Below are positions 1-5,541 of a DNA stretch of 6,425 nucleotides, one piece after another. The translations under genes and the position numbers were made by a program. This stretch comes from Clostridia bacterium (GTDB lineage Bacteria > Bacillota_A > Clostridia > Christensenellales > UBA1242), in assembly GCA_028701635.1 (NCBI GenBank), contig JAQVQJ010000076.1, forward strand, positions 1-6,425, read 5' to 3'. The notes beneath the pieces are model-generated. The model searched no databases, had not been told where the DNA came from, and saw only the letters and a list, made by a program, of their open reading frames with translations. Within the stretch, counting starts at the first letter, position 1. Each line of letters begins with the position of its first letter.

Positions 1-2
1 CG

Positions 3-170
3 CATCATCTGGGGCGGCTCACCGTGTTCGCCGGCGTGCGCGATCTGCCCACGCGCGTCAAATGCGCGATCCTGCCCTGGCACACGCTGCATGCCGCGCT
101 GCATTCGGTCGCGGATATTTCGACCGAATCCGACCAGGACCCGATGCACGCGCCGATCGGCGATGCGTAA
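3..170 (+). CDS. sufU: SufU-type iron-sulfur cluster scaffold protein, C-terminal end only (partial)
   Basis: This is the last 55 codons of a gene whose start lies before the window. The translation includes LTVFAGVRDLPTRVKC followed by AILPWHTLHAAL, matching the C-terminal signature of SufU (FAGVR-x-hP-x-RVKCATL-W-x-L-x-AL). Residue 21 of the visible piece is the conserved third cysteine used in zinc or cluster binding. SufU proteins assist the SufS cysteine desulfurase in Fe-S cluster assembly in the cytosol. About 20 acidic, poorly conserved residues follow before the TAA at 168-170. The region is very G+C-rich, unlike everything after position 270, and the next gene is also an Fe-S protein, so this is the tail of a suf-like cluster from a high-G+C organism, probably a proteobacterium. 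Family assignment is fairly firm; the host is an inference. Confidence 0.7.
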   Translation, partial: HHLGRLTVFAGVRDLPTRVKCAILPWHTLHAALHSVADISTESDQDPMHAPIGDA

Positions 171-182
171 ACGAAGCCTGCC

Positions 183-269
183 ATGCCGAAAATAGCCGAC
201 ATTGAAGACACACCGAATCCGAACGCGAAGAAGTTCATCCTCAAGGACCCGCTGACCTGGGGCATCACG
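183..269 (+). CDS. NifU N-terminal (Nfu_N)-type protein, 5' end only, cut at the junction
   Basis: An ATG at 183, 12 bases after the sufU stop, opens a frame beginning [18 protein letters not shown] and continuing to PLTWGIT. The D-TPNPNA-KF core is the hallmark of the Nfu N-terminal domain, found in Fe-S carrier proteins. Only 29 residues are present. The frame then meets a TAA at 270-272 exactly where base composition collapses from about 62% to 29% G+C, so the stop is an accident of the join and not the natural end. Placement directly behind sufU supports a role in Fe-S assembly or delivery. No strong ribosome binding site is visible; translation may be coupled to sufU. It cannot be functional as seen here. 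Confidence 0.65.
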
Positions 270-270
270 T
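269..270. other. Probable chimeric junction between two unrelated genomes
   Basis: Composition changes abruptly here: 168 G+C in bases 1-269 against 43 in bases 271-420. Two genes coming from opposite sides, the Nfu_N gene on the plus strand and the hemolysin-III gene on the minus strand, both lose family-conserved sequence within a few bases of this point. Neither side shows a transposase, integrase, tRNA or direct repeat that would explain natural insertion. The break is best read as a misassembly or amplification chimera; the exact base may be off by a few because of shared bases at the join. Confidence 0.75.
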
Positions 271-780
271 AAAGACATTTAACAGAGGAACTATTGCGAT
301 AATAGCGCACCAACCCATTACTAAATAACAGATTTGTGAAAAAACTTTAATAAATTTATTATGGATACTAATTGCATTAAGAGTTATACCAATAATAGCA
401 AAAGACCAAATTAGGCACAATAAAGTAATTCCCCAAGCAGAATCCTTTAGAGAAATTAAACAAATTGGGGTATAACTTCCTGCTATAAATAAAAAAATTG
501 AACAGTGATCAAATATTCTGAATAGTTTCTTTGCTTTATTTTTTCTAAGGAAATGATAAATGGAACTCATTGTGAATAGGATTATCATACTAAATCCATA
601 TATAATGGAACTAATAATTGCCACACCATCTCCATTTTTTATTGAAAAAACAAGTAGGAGAATAGTCGCAATTATTGAAAAAGCACCCCCAACAATATGT
701 GTTACAGCATTAAAAATTTCTTCCCCTTTAGTATAATTAGGAAAATCTTTTTTATTTTTAATAATTTTTTCATCTTTCAT
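270..780 (-). CDS. Hemolysin III / PAQR-family membrane protein, C-terminus missing
   Basis: This is a polytopic membrane protein of the hemolysin III (YplQ/YqfA, PAQR-related) family. The 170 or so visible residues show the family landmarks: E-xx-N-xx-TH (Glu21, Asn24, His28) at the entry to the first helix, S-xxx-H (Ser72, His76) after the second, and DH (Asp91, His92) opening the third, plus the GSYTP and MGW segments. Ser, Asp and the histidines are the expected zinc-site residues of PAQR proteins. Complete members are about 210-220 residues and end with a seventh helix carrying H-xxx-H; that last ~45 residues is absent because the sequence switches to foreign DNA near 270, and the TGA at 265-267 lies in that foreign DNA. 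The start ATG at 778-780 is preceded by a modest AAGGCG site. Despite the name, most members are not proven cytolysins; function in this organism is unknown. Confidence 0.8.
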
Positions 781-831
781 TCTTACGCCTTATTTATATT
801 ATGTTATATTTTGATTTTAACCAACAAATTT

Positions 832-865
832 ATTCGTCATTAAATTAATTAAAATAAAGACGAAT
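832..865. promoter_or_regulatory. Inverted repeat ATTCGTC...GACGAAT between hlyIII-like gene and spoIIA
   Basis: Seven-base arms at 832-838 and 859-865 are perfect reverse complements separated by 20 bases. The left arm with the next base (833-839) reads TGACGAA on the minus strand, which fits the looser Spo0A box consensus TGNCGAA. That loose motif is expected a few times by chance in a window this size and also occurs inside sigF and trpS here, so the evidence is weak. The position between two divergent genes is suitable for an operator. Confidence 0.25.
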
Positions 866-911
866 TTGTATAAGAAGGTAAAAATTTAATATGCCACATA
901 ATCGAACCTTT

Positions 912-918
912 TTCGACA
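912..918 (-). promoter_or_regulatory. Spo0A box (perfect) upstream of spoIIA operon
   Basis: TTCGACA on the plus strand is the exact reverse complement of the Spo0A box TGTCGAA. It lies 66 bases before the spoIIAA start codon. Just upstream, TCGAA at 902-906 forms a five-base inverted pair with TTCGA at 912-916, which could be a second half-site. In Bacillus and Clostridium spoIIA is a direct target of phosphorylated Spo0A, so site and gene agree. Exact 7-mers of this kind occur only twice in the window, both in promoter regions. Confidence 0.65.
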
Positions 919-941
919 GAAGGTGAGATTTTTTTTATTGT
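913..941 (+). promoter_or_regulatory. Candidate spoIIA promoter with its -35 inside the Spo0A box
   Basis: TCGACA at 913-918 matches the sigma-A -35 hexamer at five of six positions, and 17 bases later TATTGT at 936-941 matches the -10 at four of six. A Spo0A box overlapping the -35 is the arrangement of Spo0A-activated sigma-A promoters such as B. subtilis spoIIG. In B. subtilis spoIIA itself uses sigma-H; I looked for a sigma-H pattern (RNAGGAWWW then RNNGAATWW) and found only a partial -35-like GAAGGTAAA at 874-882 without a correctly spaced partner. The sigma type is therefore uncertain. Confidence 0.4.
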
Positions 942-974
942 GGGAAGTGTTAAGATTGCATTAGCAAGAAAGAT

Positions 975-979
975 GGAGG
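975..979 (+). promoter_or_regulatory. Ribosome binding site deciding the spoIIAA start
   Basis: GGAGG five bases before ATG 985. It selects this ATG over the in-frame GTG at 940, which has no comparable site. Confidence 0.8.
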
Positions 980-984
980 TTGTT

Positions 985-1293
985 ATGCAGATTAGAAATA
1001 GGATTTACAACAATACTCTTTATATTGTTTTAAGTGGGGAGTTAGATGAACATTCTGCTCAGACAGTAAGAATTTCACTTGATGAACTTTTTGATGAAAG
1101 TCATTTTAATCAGGTGATAATTGATTTATCCGAACTTGATTTTATGGACAGCACGGGAATTGGTGTTTTGCTTGGCAGATATAAAAAATTGAAGGCCAAG
1201 AACACTCCTATTTTTATTTGCAATCCTTCTACGCATGCGGAGAAGATATTTAGGATGACTGGACTTTACGAAATTATGCCCAAGATATCATAA
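985..1293 (+). CDS. spoIIAA: Anti-sigma-F factor antagonist SpoIIAA
   Basis: A 102-residue STAS-domain protein, first gene of the spoIIA operon. It binds the anti-sigma factor SpoIIAB, is phosphorylated by it, and in the unphosphorylated state releases sigma-F in the forespore. The central motif FMDSTGIGVLLGRYK places Ser56 right after Asp55, equivalent to the phosphorylated Ser58 of B. subtilis SpoIIAA; LSGELD at 16-21 and FRMTGL near the end are also family-typical. I choose the ATG at 985 because GGAGG at 975-979 sits five bases upstream; a GTG at 940 in the same frame would add 15 residues with no family similarity. The protein ends at MPKIS, roughly 12 residues earlier than B. subtilis SpoIIAA, so the last helix looks short. 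An unusual repeat-like element begins right behind the gene. Family identity is secure. Confidence 0.93.
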   Translation: MQIRNRIYNNTLYIVLSGELDEHSAQTVRISLDELFDESHFNQVIIDLSELDFMDSTGIGVLLGRYKKLKAKNTPIFICNPSTHAEKIFRMTGLYEIMPKIS

Positions 1294-1314
1294 ACGCGGT
1301 TTTAACTGCGTTTA
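1291..1314 (+). terminator. Hairpin overlapping the spoIIAA stop codon
   Basis: TAAACGC at 1291-1297 and GCGTTTA at 1308-1314 are perfect seven-base arms; the ten-base interval between them (GGTTTTAACT) can extend the stem with one G-U and two further pairs. There is no downstream T run, so it is not a standard intrinsic terminator. It may instead protect the upstream mRNA or be part of the element that follows. Confidence 0.35.
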
Positions 1315-1389
1315 CTGCCACAATTTTGACACAGTCATTTACGTTAAGTAAGCTCCTGCCGCCAAAACGCGCCGAGCCTTGCAGATAAC

Positions 1390-1412
1390 CTTCTTTTTAT
1401 GCTAAAAAGAAG
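1390..1412. repeat. Perfect 10-base-pair hairpin
   Basis: CTTCTTTTTA at 1390-1399 and TAAAAAGAAG at 1403-1412 are exact reverse complements around a TGC loop. It forms the left hairpin of the intergenic element. Confidence 0.75.
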
Positions 1413-1413
1413 C

Positions 1414-1444
1414 AAAAAACTTGGGGGATTTCGATGTCCCCCAA
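1414..1444 (-). terminator. Minus-strand terminator-like hairpin with T run
   Basis: TTGGGGGA at 1421-1428 and TCCCCCAA at 1437-1444 form a perfect eight-base-pair, G+C-rich stem with an eight-base loop. Read on the minus strand the stem is followed by G and six Ts (complement of 1414-1419), which is the shape of an intrinsic terminator. It points against the spoIIA operon and no minus-strand gene ends here, so it probably belongs to the inserted element. On the plus strand it lacks a T run and should not end spoIIA transcription efficiently. Confidence 0.55.
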
Positions 1445-1512
1445 ACCCCTTGAGACGACCCTTGGCGAAGTTGGGCGTTGGAATAGAATAATTCTATTAG
1501 GAGAGAGAAAGT

Positions 1513-1962
1513 ATGAATATTATTAATGAAATGACATTAACATTTAAGGCGATTTCGGAAAATGAAGGATTTGCGAGAAGTGCAGTTGCTGCATTTTGTG
1601 TGCAAATAAATCCTACCCTCGATGAAATTACTGATATAAAGACTGCAGTCAGCGAAGCGGTAACCAACTCGGTTGTGCATGCCTATCCTAAGGAGGCGGG
1701 GGATATAAATGTAAATGTAAAATTAACTTTAGACAGCGTTATTATTTCTGTTTCTGATAACGGAATTGGAATTACGGATTTCGAGCAAGCACGACAACCA
1801 TTTTTTACTACTAAACCGGAGCAGGAAAGAAGTGGTATGGGCTTTACAGTTATGGAAAGTTTTATGGATAAAGTGTATATGATCAAAAATAGGGGCAAGG
1901 GTGTTACTATACTCATGGAAAAGAAATTTGGAGGGTCGGAGAAAAAAGTTATAGGTGGGTGA
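1513..1962 (+). CDS. spoIIAB: Anti-sigma-F factor / serine kinase SpoIIAB
   Basis: This 149-residue GHKL-fold ATP-binding protein has the usual length of the family. It binds and blocks sigma-F and phosphorylates SpoIIAA on serine. The N box SEAVTNSVVHAY carries Glu48 and Asn52 (B. subtilis Glu46 and Asn50; general base and Mg2+ contact), the G1 box is DNGIGI at 82-87, the ATP lid FFTTKP lies at 97-102, and the G2 box RSGMGF at 106-111. Arg22 lines up with Arg20 of B. subtilis SpoIIAB, which contacts sigma-F. AGGAG at 1499-1503 lies nine bases before the ATG, so the gene has its own ribosome binding site and is not translationally coupled to spoIIAA, from which it is unusually separated by 219 bases. 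The stop TGA overlaps the sigF ATG by one base. Confidence 0.95.
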   Translation: MNIINEMTLTFKAISENEGFARSAVAAFCVQINPTLDEITDIKTAVSEAVTNSVVHAYPKEAGDINVNVKLTLDSVIISVSDNGIGITDFEQARQPFFTTKPEQERSGMGFTVMESFMDKVYMIKNRGKGVTILMEKKFGGSEKKVIGG

Positions 1963-2699
1963 TGTTAAGTCAAGAAATAACACTCTCCTTGATACAAAAA
2001 TCCAAAAATGGCGACGCGGAATCAAAACAAATATTAGTTATTGAAAATTCTCCTCTAATTAAAAGTATTATTAGAAGATATATTGGAAAGGGGATAGAAT
2101 ATGATGATTTATATCAACTCGGTTGTCTGGGATTTATTAAGGCAATAAACAATTTTGATCCAAGTTTTAATGTAAAGTTTTCAACCTATGTTGTTCCGAT
2201 GATAATAGGAGAAATTAAAAGATTTATGCGTGATGATGGAACTATAAAAGTTTCTCGAACAATTAAATGTTTAAACCTACAAATTAATAGATTTATTGAG
2301 CAGTATTTAAAAGAAAATGAAGATAAACCATCGATTGAAGTTATTGCAAAGGAATTTAATATTCCAACACACGATGTTGTTTTTGCTATGGACTCAGCAA
2401 AGATGCCCATTTCCCTTTATACTCCTTTCGAAGATGATGAAGACAATAGCCTTTTGATGATTGATAGATTTTGTCAGCATAATCAAAGTGAAGAAATCTT
2501 TGACGAAATTATATTACGTGATGCTTTAAGAAATTTAGAGGGGAGAGATAAAAAAATAATTCTTCTGCGTTATTTTAAAAACAAAACTCAAAGTGAAATA
2601 GCGAAAGAATTAAATATATCTCAAGTCCAGGTATCCCGAATTGAAACAAGAGTTTTAGAAAAAATGAGAGAAAAACTAGGAGATAAAATAACTTCTTAG
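1962..2699 (+). CDS. sigF: Forespore RNA polymerase sigma factor SigF
   Basis: A 245-residue sigma-70-family factor that directs the first forespore-specific transcription. Region 2 includes YDDLYQLGCLGFIKAI (47-62) and the core-binding/-10 recognition stretch FSTYVVPMIIGEIKRF (73-88) followed by MRDDGTIKVSR, very close to B. subtilis SigF. Region 4 near the C-terminus has the helix-turn-helix QSEIAKELNISQVQVSR (about 210-226) for -35 recognition. SigF and SigG are close paralogs; position directly after spoIIAB decides for SigF. I prefer the ATG at 1962, giving a TGATG one-base overlap with the spoIIAB stop and translational coupling; a GTG at 1959 would add only one residue. An AGG at 1953-1955 is the only nearby ribosome site. 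The gene ends three bases from the convergent transporter gene, with no terminator between. Confidence 0.94.
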   Translation: MLSQEITLSLIQKSKNGDAESKQILVIENSPLIKSIIRRYIGKGIEYDDLYQLGCLGFIKAINNFDPSFNVKFSTYVVPMIIGEIKRFMRDDGTIKVSRTIKCLNLQINRFIEQYLKENEDKPSIEVIAKEFNIPTHDVVFAMDSAKMPISLYTPFEDDEDNSLLMIDRFCQHNQSEEIFDEIILRDALRNLEGRDKKIILLRYFKNKTQSEIAKELNISQVQVSRIETRVLEKMREKLGDKITS

Positions 2700-2702
2700 T
2701 CC

Positions 2703-4397
2703 TTATTTGTCCTCTGGAGGTAATCCATCTAATATTAATTGTTCATATTTTTTATTAATTGTGCAGTTTGCTTGTCCAATAATTGGAAAGATGAGGTCTA
2801 GTATATTATTTGAAATCAACCCAAAATAACTCATTAACTCTATAAAAGAGGTATTTTTTTCAGTTGAAAGTTTGTTGTTGAATCCATTTTCAATAACAAA
2901 GGTTTTCGCTGTTATTTTTGTTTCAGAGTTTTCATGAGAAAGGGTTAAAATTTTTTCATAACTTGAAGGACTCTCATTAATTAAAAATTTACAGTCGGGG
3001 TGGATAATAAATTGCTTTGTTAATTCAAACATAGTTTTTGTATTTTGTGTAACTGAATCTGTAAATTTTTTCAGTTTTAAGGAAAAAGCAAACTTTTTAT
3101 TTTTATCTAACAATGATATTATTTTTAAACAATTGCGAGTTATTCTTTCTATTTGCTTGATGGAATTTATTAATCTTTCAATTTCTTTGTAAAGACTGTC
3201 GTCGTCTGTTGCAATTCTTATAACGTAAAAATTAAACTTATTAACCAACTCATCATATTCAGTTAGTTTTTCAAATAGTTTTTTATATTTTTTACTATCA
3301 GGTAACGATACATATTCTATTGTTTCGCTATATAAGGTTGTTATGGTTTCAAAGAATAATACTAATTTTTCATTTGCTTTTGCTAAGGAAACTTGAATAG
3401 ATTCGTTTTTGATATCGTTAATTTCAAGAGGATTTGCACTACTGCGTTTTCCAGGCAATATTTTTCGGATTAAATAAACAGAAGGTTTTAATAAAGGAAT
3501 TGCTATAAGCCCTGTTACTATACTAAATGATAAATTTATAAATGCTATTTTAAAAGTAGGTTCAGTAACCCAAGAGAAGAGATAAGAAATCCAAGGCAAA
3601 AGTGAAATTAAACTAAATACTATTACTCCTAAAAGAGAAACTAAGATATGAAAGAGTCCTATTCTTTTGCCATCTATGTTAGATGAAAAACTTATTAAAA
3701 AGGCTGTTGTAAGTGCAGAGCCTAAATTTGCTCCATAGACTAAATATGCTGCTGATTCTATCGTTATTATTCCTGTTACACTTGCCGTCCCAACTAAGGT
3801 CATAATAAAGGCTACTGTAGCCAAAGAACTTTGCGTAATCAAAGTAAAAGCGACACCGAGTAATATCAATAAAACTGGATTGGTTAAAGTATGGAAGAAA
3901 TTTATCAAACTCGGATTAGTGCTAAAAATTGAGGCTCCGTCCCCAATCAGAGTCATTCCTATAAAGATTAAAGAAAAACCTATTATTGCCGTAGCAATAT
4001 TCTTCAGTAGAGGCTTTTTTGATAAAATGAAAAGTAAAATGCCAACACCAGCAAAAGCGCAAAATATTTCTTTTATGTTAAAAGTTGTGAAAGAAATTAA
4101 AAAATTTGGAACGAATGAGGCCATACCGCTTCCAAGAGCAAGAGAAACGCCTTGAAAAAGACTTATAAGCCCAGCGGAAGTAAATCCTACTATCATAGTT
4201 ATTCCGGCGGTGCTACTCTGCAATATTGAAGTAAAAACAAATCCCGACCCTACCGCTGAAAATCGATTTCCTGAAAATTTATTTATAGTTTGTCGCATTT
4301 TATTTCCAGATATTTTTTCTATATTGTTACTAAAAGTGTGTAGTCCAAATAAAAAAGTTCCGAATCCGGCAATAATAAGCAAAATGCTGTTTAACAT
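2703..4397 (-). CDS. Na+/phosphate cotransporter family protein with PhoU-like C-terminal domain
   Basis: This 564-residue protein has an N-terminal membrane part with two inverted Na_Pi_cotrans repeats (about 1-310) and a helical, charged C-terminal PhoU-like domain (about 335-560), the architecture of bacterial NptA/YjbB-type proteins. Each repeat has the substrate-site QSS motif: TSILQSSTA (Gln60-Ser62) and TLITQSSLA (Gln189-Ser191). The second repeat also keeps the GAN-x-G loop (GANLGSALT, 222-230), whereas the matching place in the first repeat reads GSGMASFVPN (89-98), a clear departure. The PhoU-like part keeps an IERI core but lacks the usual aspartate of GDH. Likely role: sodium-coupled phosphate uptake or export, or control of phosphate flux; direction and substrate are not settled by sequence. 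GGAG lies five bases before the ATG. It is divergent from trpS and convergent with sigF. Confidence 0.85.
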   Translation of the reverse strand: MLNSILLIIAGFGTFLFGLHTFSNNIEKISGNKMRQTINKFSGNRFSAVGSGFVFTSILQSSTAGITMIVGFTSAGLISLFQGVSLALGSGMASFVPNFLISFTTFNIKEIFCAFAGVGILLFILSKKPLLKNIATAIIGFSLIFIGMTLIGDGASIFSTNPSLINFFHTLTNPVLLILLGVAFTLITQSSLATVAFIMTLVGTASVTGIITIESAAYLVYGANLGSALTTAFLISFSSNIDGKRIGLFHILVSLLGVIVFSLISLLPWISYLFSWVTEPTFKIAFINLSFSIVTGLIAIPLLKPSVYLIRKILPGKRSSANPLEINDIKNESIQVSLAKANEKLVLFFETITTLYSETIEYVSLPDSKKYKKLFEKLTEYDELVNKFNFYVIRIATDDDSLYKEIERLINSIKQIERITRNCLKIISLLDKNKKFAFSLKLKKFTDSVTQNTKTMFELTKQFIIHPDCKFLINESPSSYEKILTLSHENSETKITAKTFVIENGFNNKLSTEKNTSFIELMSYFGLISNNILDLIFPIIGQANCTINKKYEQLILDGLPPEDK

Positions 4398-4419
4398 TTA
4401 TTCTCCGTTTATATTTTTA

Positions 4420-4448
4420 AAATTAGCAATTTACATTATATTTGTCAA
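4420..4448 (-). promoter_or_regulatory. Candidate promoter of the Na+/phosphate cotransporter gene
   Basis: On the minus strand a consensus TTGACA -35 (complement of 4443-4448) is followed after 17 bases by TAATTT (complement of 4420-4425), preceded by TGC as in an extended -10. The -10 is poor (three of six). A perfect TATAAT also exists at the complement of 4435-4440 but has no good -35 in range. One of the two is probably used. Confidence 0.45.
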
Positions 4449-4485
4449 ATAAAAAAGGGATATTCAATGTTTTAATACAAAAAAT

Positions 4486-4514
4486 TTGACATTTGTTTAA
4501 TAAGATGCTTTAAT
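4486..4514 (+). promoter_or_regulatory. Strong sigma-A-type promoter of trpS
   Basis: TTGACA at 4486-4491 is a perfect -35; after exactly 17 bases comes TTTAAT at 4509-4514 (five of six), preceded by TGC, an extended -10. Initiation near 4521 would leave a leader of about 13 bases containing only the GGAG site, so no T-box or other riboswitch fits between promoter and gene. Confidence 0.75.
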
Positions 4515-4533
4515 TTAAAGAAATGGAGACAAA

Positions 4534-5523
4534 ATGAAAAAAATTATTTTGACGGGAATTAAGCCAACCGGCACTATGCATTTAGGTAACTATTTTGGAG
4601 CGATTAAACCCGCTTTGGAATTAATAGATAAACTTGAAGGGCAGGCATTATTTTTTGTAGCAGATTATCACGCTTTAAACACTGTGAAAAATAAAGAAAC
4701 TTTTAGAGAAAATTTTTATGATTTGGCAGCAACTTGGCTTGCATGTGGTTTAGATAAAAAAAATGTAATCTTTTATCGACAGTCAGATATTCCAGAAATT
4801 TTTGAACTTAACTGGATTCTTTCAAATGTTACACCGAAGGGATTGATGAATAGAGCACACGCATATAAGGCAACAGTTGACGAAAATTTAAAGAATGGCG
4901 AAGAGCAAGATTCCGGGATAAATATGGGGCTATATAATTACCCTATATTGATGGCGGCGGATATTTTAGCAATGCAGACCGACATTGTTCCTGTTGGCGA
5001 GGATCAAAAACAGCACGTTGAGATAGCAAGAGAAATTGCTAGAATTTTCGATAACACTTATGGGGAATGTTTAACTTTGCCTAACCTTTTTATTAAAGAA
5101 GGAGTGGGAACTATACCAGGAATAGATGGAAGAAAAATGAGCAAAAGTTATAACAATGTAATTCCTCTTTTCTCAGATGAAAATACACTTAAAAAATGTA
5201 TTAATAAAATTGTAACTGACAGTTCTCTTCAAACAGATCCAAAACCTGTTGACTGTTATCTTTTCAAAATTTATGAGTTGTTTGCTAGTCAAAAGCAAAT
5301 AGACTTTATGAAAAAAAGATTTGCTCAGGGAATTTCTTGGGGCGAAGTAAAAAAAGAAGTTTTTGAAGTTGCGAACGATTACTTGAAAGAAATGAGAGAA
5401 AAATATAACTATTATTTAAATAATCGCAAGAAAATAGATGAAATATTAGTTGAAGGGTCAGAAAAGGCAAGAAAGATTGCCGGAGAAACCCTAAAAATAG
5501 TTAGAGAAAGAATAGGGAAATAA
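4534..5523 (+). CDS. trpS: Tryptophanyl-tRNA synthetase
   Basis: This class I aminoacyl-tRNA synthetase charges tRNA-Trp with tryptophan in the cytosol; at 329 residues it has normal bacterial length. The ATP-binding HIGH-type motif is PTGTMHLGNY (11-20, HLGN at 16-19) and the KMSKS loop is GRKMSKSYNN (199-208). NYPILMAADILAMQTDIVPVG and DQKQH (about 135-161) form the conserved tryptophan-pocket and dimer region. The KMSKS context PGIDGRKMSKSYNN and the TPKGLMNRAHAYK stretch differ from the B. subtilis/E. coli type (FKDKS and KMSKSDPN-like), so this belongs to another bacterial TrpRS branch. GGAG at 4525-4528 is five bases before the ATG. A strong own promoter lies immediately upstream. dnaG follows 100 bases later in the same direction, with a weak hairpin between. 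Confidence 0.95.
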   Translation: MKKIILTGIKPTGTMHLGNYFGAIKPALELIDKLEGQALFFVADYHALNTVKNKETFRENFYDLAATWLACGLDKKNVIFYRQSDIPEIFELNWILSNVTPKGLMNRAHAYKATVDENLKNGEEQDSGINMGLYNYPILMAADILAMQTDIVPVGEDQKQHVEIAREIARIFDNTYGECLTLPNLFIKEGVGTIPGIDGRKMSKSYNNVIPLFSDENTLKKCINKIVTDSSLQTDPKPVDCYLFKIYELFASQKQIDFMKKRFAQGISWGEVKKEVFEVANDYLKEMREKYNYYLNNRKKIDEILVEGSEKARKIAGETLKIVRERIGK

Positions 5524-5541
5524 AAATTTTAAATAAATATC

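Larger units (their letters stand above)
1350..1480. repeat. Hairpin-rich, G+C-richer intergenic element splitting the spoIIA operon
   Basis: The 219-base gap between spoIIAA and spoIIAB holds a stretch with about 52% G+C (67 of 130 bases at 1351-1480) inside DNA that is otherwise near 30%. It contains two perfect hairpins (1390-1412 and 1421-1444) and no convincing gene. spoIIAA and spoIIAB normally abut or overlap, so a non-coding insert here is unexpected. Composition, stem-loops and lack of coding fit a dispersed intergenic repeat (REP/BIME or MITE-like). Only one copy is in the window, so repeat status is inferred; boundaries are approximate. Imperfect end symmetry (CGCCAA at 1360-1365 against TTGGCG at 1462-1467) is suggestive but weak. 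Confidence 0.5.

Noticed and set aside
1..269. Left segment as a horizontally acquired island in the spore former
   Set aside because: Both flanking genes are cut at the join and there is no integrase, transposase, tRNA or direct repeat; a chimera is simpler.
5..313. Long minus-strand open frame over the left end
   Set aside because: It is opposite the sufU and Nfu_N reading frames and crosses the composition break; G+C-rich DNA often has open antisense frames.
940..984. GTG-initiated N-terminal extension of SpoIIAA
   Set aside because: The 15 added residues do not resemble the family, and GGAGG is placed for the ATG at 985.
1421..1444. Hairpin as a plus-strand terminator after spoIIAA
   Set aside because: The plus-strand sequence after the stem is AACCCCTT with no T run; the T run is on the other strand.
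1463..1469. TGGCGAA as a Spo0A box in the intergenic element
   Set aside because: Only fits the loose TGNCGAA pattern, which also appears by chance inside sigF and trpS.
1434..1526. Thirty-codon frame starting MSPKPLETT in the spoIIAA-spoIIAB gap, ending just inside spoIIAB
   Set aside because: It lies mostly in the hairpin element, has no ribosome binding site, and its start is in a loop of a stem; no sign of being translated.
1683..2025. Minus-strand open frames opposite spoIIAB and the start of sigF
   Set aside because: Translations show no domain, and both lie antisense to well-identified genes.
3880..4452. Plus-strand open frames opposite the transporter gene
   Set aside because: They are antisense to membrane-coding sequence with clear family motifs and have no promoter or ribosome site of their own.
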